Below are positions 17,272-18,800 of a DNA stretch of 18,800 nucleotides, piece by piece (the stretch's first letter is position 1; each line of letters starts with the position of its first letter). The DNA comes from Candidatus Halomonas stercoripullorum (GTDB lineage Bacteria > Pseudomonadota > Gammaproteobacteria > Pseudomonadales > Halomonadaceae). Where the stretch lies: NCBI GenBank assembly GCA_019114645.1, contig DXFC01000182.1, forward strand, positions 1 through 18,800, in the 5' to 3' direction. A program made the position numbers and the translations under genes. The notes under the pieces are model-generated. The model was not told the DNA's origin. It saw nothing but the letters and a program-made list of their open reading frames with translations, and ran no database searches.

Positions 17272-17931
17272 ATGGCACTGACTCGCGAACAGATGGCACA
17301 GCGCGTGGCGCAAGAGCTCAAGGATGGTTTTTATGTCAACCTGGGGATCGGTATTCCGACCCTGGTGGCCAACTATGTTCCCGAAGGTATCGATGTGATG
17401 CTGCAATCGGAGAACGGCCTGCTCGGCATGGGGCGCTTTCCCACCGAGGATGAAGTTGACCCCGACATGATCAATGCCGGTAAGCAGACCGTTACGGCGC
17501 GCCCGGGTGCGGCCATTTTCGACTCGGCGGAATCCTTCGGCATGATCCGGGGGGGGCACGTTGATCTTACGGTGCTGGGCGCCTTTGAGGTGGACCAGGA
17601 AGGCAACATCGCTTCATGGATGGTTCCCGGCAAGCTGATCAAGGGCATGGGCGGCGCCATGGATCTCGTGGCGGGTGCCGAGAACATCATCTGCACCATG
17701 ACCCACGCTTCCAAGCACGGTGAGTCCAAACTGCTCGAGAAATGCACGTTGCCGTTGACCGGTGCTGGCTGCATTAACCGGATACTCACGGATCTCGCCT
17801 ACCTGGAGATCGAGAACGGCGCGTTTGTACTCAAGGAGCGTGCCCCCGGGGTGAGTGTCGAGGAGATTGTCGAGAAGACCGCCGGCAAGTTGATCGTACC
17901 GGATCATGTACCGGAGATGCAGCTGGATTGA
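17272..17931 (+). CDS. scoB: Succinyl-CoA:3-ketoacid CoA-transferase subunit B
   Basis: The beta subunit carries the catalytic glutamate that forms the enzyme-CoA thioester. It is Glu47 in the SENGLLGMG motif, preceded by the family stretch YVNLGIGIPTLVANY (21-35). The 219-residue length and later motifs (AAIFDSAESFGMIRGGHVDLTVLGAFEVD, broken here at 97-125, and IASWMVPGKLIKGMGGAMDL) are typical. GAGG lies 8 bp before the ATG. It is transcribed with scoA, and a GC-rich hairpin follows about 50 bp after the stop. Neither subunit lacks a key residue, so the pair should be active. Confidence 0.94.
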   Translation: MALTREQMAQRVAQELKDGFYVNLGIGIPTLVANYVPEGIDVMLQSENGLLGMGRFPTEDEVDPDMINAGKQTVTARPGAAIFDSAESFGMIRGGHVDLTVLGAFEVDQEGNIASWMVPGKLIKGMGGAMDLVAGAENIICTMTHASKHGESKLLEKCTLPLTGAGCINRILTDLAYLEIENGAFVLKERAPGVSVEEIVEKTAGKLIVPDHVPEMQLD

Positions 17932-17983
17932 GCACGCTCGCAGAGCGGGTTCATTGACATAACCCAGCGTATTCATACTGTCG

Positions 17984-18009
17984 CGGCCCGGGCTTTTTGG
18001 CCCGGGCCG
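17984..18009 (+). terminator. GC-rich hairpin after scoB
   Basis: A perfect 10-bp stem CGGCCCGGGC/GCCCGGGCCG with loop TTTTTG follows scoB. There is no real T-run after it (TTGCGTCATGG), so it may terminate weakly, or mainly protect the transcript end. A smaller hairpin (CGCTC-GCA-GAGCG, 17935-17947) lies just after the stop. Confidence 0.6.
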
Positions 18010-18101
18010 TTGCGTCATGGAGTGGCGAAATCTTGAGCAAATCGTGTTGAGTCGCATGGCTGCTAGCCTAGTGACGCTTCGTTACGTGATCTTGCACAGT
18101 G

Positions 18102-18124
18102 TTATCCACAGATTCTGTGGATAG
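18102..18124. other. Two facing DnaA-box sequences forming a perfect palindrome
   Basis: TTATCCACA (18102-18110) is an exact DnaA-box consensus. On the other strand CTATCCACA (18116-18124) differs by one base. The core 18103-18123 is a perfect 10-bp inverted repeat around one base. It lies between the convergent scoAB and DUF1338-like genes, away from any gene start. DnaA binding is inference. Confidence 0.55.
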
Positions 18125-18141
18125 TGCTTCGGGTCCTGTCA

Positions 18142-18800
18142 TCAAGGCAGTTCGCAGCGGGTGTGGTGGGGCAGCAGCAGCTCGACGGCGCGTTCATGGT
18201 CGCCGCTCAGGTGCTTTTGCAGCAGGGCTAACCCCCCGAGGGGGATGCGGTGCTCATCACCCTCGGCAAAGGGCAGGCGCTGTGAGCAGGCGGGGTAGAA
18301 ACGGTATTCAAGTAGCGGTGAGACAGGAAAGACAGCGTGCTGCAGCGCTTCGCTTGCCTTGAAGCCACGGGTGGTCAAGGCCGCGTCGAGGGTCGTGATG
18401 TCTTGTCCGAGCCGGGCGCAGTCGAAACCGGCATGATGCACGCTCGGACCCATGGCCGAGATCCAGCCGGCGAGCGGGTGGGCGGCGTGAAGCAAGGAAT
18501 ACTCATCCCAGCTCGGCATGGGCCAGGGACGCCCCCGGCACAGCAGGTTCTTGCCACGGGTGTCACGGTAGTGCGTCTGTTCGACGAGCTGTTGCAAGGT
18601 GTCGCATGGCTGGCGGGACAGGGTGCCGAGCTGGAGCTCGGCGAGTATCAGCCAGACGCCATTATCGGGCGGTGCCAGTAACGTCACCAGCAGGCCGCGA
18701 TCCGCCATGGCGTAGCGATGCACGGGACGATAACCCAGATGCCCCATGTTCGGCAGCAGGTCCTCGACGGCGAAAGGCGCCAGGTTGAGGGTCAGGAGGG
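18142..18800 (-). CDS. DUF1338-like (VOC-fold) protein, N-terminus beyond the window
   Basis: About 218 C-terminal residues are visible. The frame is open to the window edge (LLTLNLAPFAVEDLLPNMGH precedes the first internal Met), so the start is missing. The stop is TGA at 18142. The text resembles short DUF1338 proteins, whose fold is of the vicinal-oxygen-chelate type: GYRPVHRY then ILAELQLGTLS, the block GRPWPMPSWDEYSLLHAAHPLAGWIS (broken over 26 residues), PSVHHAGFD aligning with the NHFT metal-His motif, TTLDAALTTRGFK, and LLEYRFYP aligning with the later acidic ligand. Larger DUF1338 members include the 2-oxoadipate dioxygenase HglS, but similarity to that enzyme is weak, so substrate is unknown. 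It converges on scoAB. Family assignment is from memory of motifs and moderately sure. Confidence 0.6.
   Translation of the reverse strand, partial: LLTLNLAPFAVEDLLPNMGHLGYRPVHRYAMADRGLLVTLLAPPDNGVWLILAELQLGTLSRQPCDTLQQLVEQTHYRDTRGKNLLCRGRPWPMPSWDEYSLLHAAHPLAGWISAMGPSVHHAGFDCARLGQDITTLDAALTTRGFKASEALQHAVFPVSPLLEYRFYPACSQRLPFAEGDEHRIPLGGLALLQKHLSGDHERAVELLLPHHTRCELP

Noticed and set aside
18102..18124. Replication origin
   Set aside because: Only one pair of DnaA boxes, no AT-rich repeats, and none of the usual oriC neighbour genes (dnaA, dnaN, rpmH, gidA).

Overview
The window is a gene-dense, GC-rich piece of a gammaproteobacterial chromosome. The pheS-pheT-ihfA order, a YqcA-type flavodoxin, a DUF2788 microprotein, PpnN, and a YihG-type acyltransferase all point to Gammaproteobacteria. 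A member of the Halomonadaceae or a Pseudomonas-like relative fits best, but that assignment is inference from gene content and protein style. Nearly every gene is core metabolism or housekeeping. I see no prophage, insertion sequence, CRISPR array, toxin or defence island, rRNA or tRNA.

Layout. Positions 1-3160 hold the end of pheS, then pheT and ihfA, closed by a strong terminator. Positions 3161-4466 hold a REP-like repeat, a reverse-strand two-helix microprotein (DUF2788) with its own promoter, and a forward pair made of a YqcA-like flavodoxin and an unrecognised four-helix membrane protein. Positions 4484-6938 hold ppnN (reverse) divergent from a LysR-type regulator. Two more REP-like copies sit head to head at 6941-7073.

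Positions 7088-13605 form a glycine/one-carbon block. gcvH and gcvP run on the reverse strand, with a terminator-like hairpin between them. Diverging from them across a 451-bp intergenic region are an alanine/glycine:cation symporter and gcvT on the forward strand. Together these genes would import glycine (or alanine) and feed the glycine cleavage complex; the L protein is not in the window and is presumably the shared dihydrolipoamide dehydrogenase.

Positions 13608-15376 hold two overlapping reverse genes for the cell envelope: a YihG-type acyltransferase and a LysM/LytM lipoprotein with a degenerate catalytic site. Positions 15488-18009 hold a LysR regulator divergent from scoA-scoB (succinyl-CoA:3-ketoacid CoA-transferase), with a palindromic LysR-type site between them. 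The right end has a perfect palindrome made of two facing DnaA-box sequences. It is followed by a reverse gene, cut by the window edge, that resembles short DUF1338 (VOC-fold) proteins.

The most interesting non-coding signals are a three-copy REP-like family whose two hairpins keep pairing despite sequence change, the facing DnaA boxes between convergent genes, the hairpin plus T-tract between gcvH and gcvP, and the potentially structured leader of the symporter gene. I do not find convincing evidence of a whole new multi-gene system.
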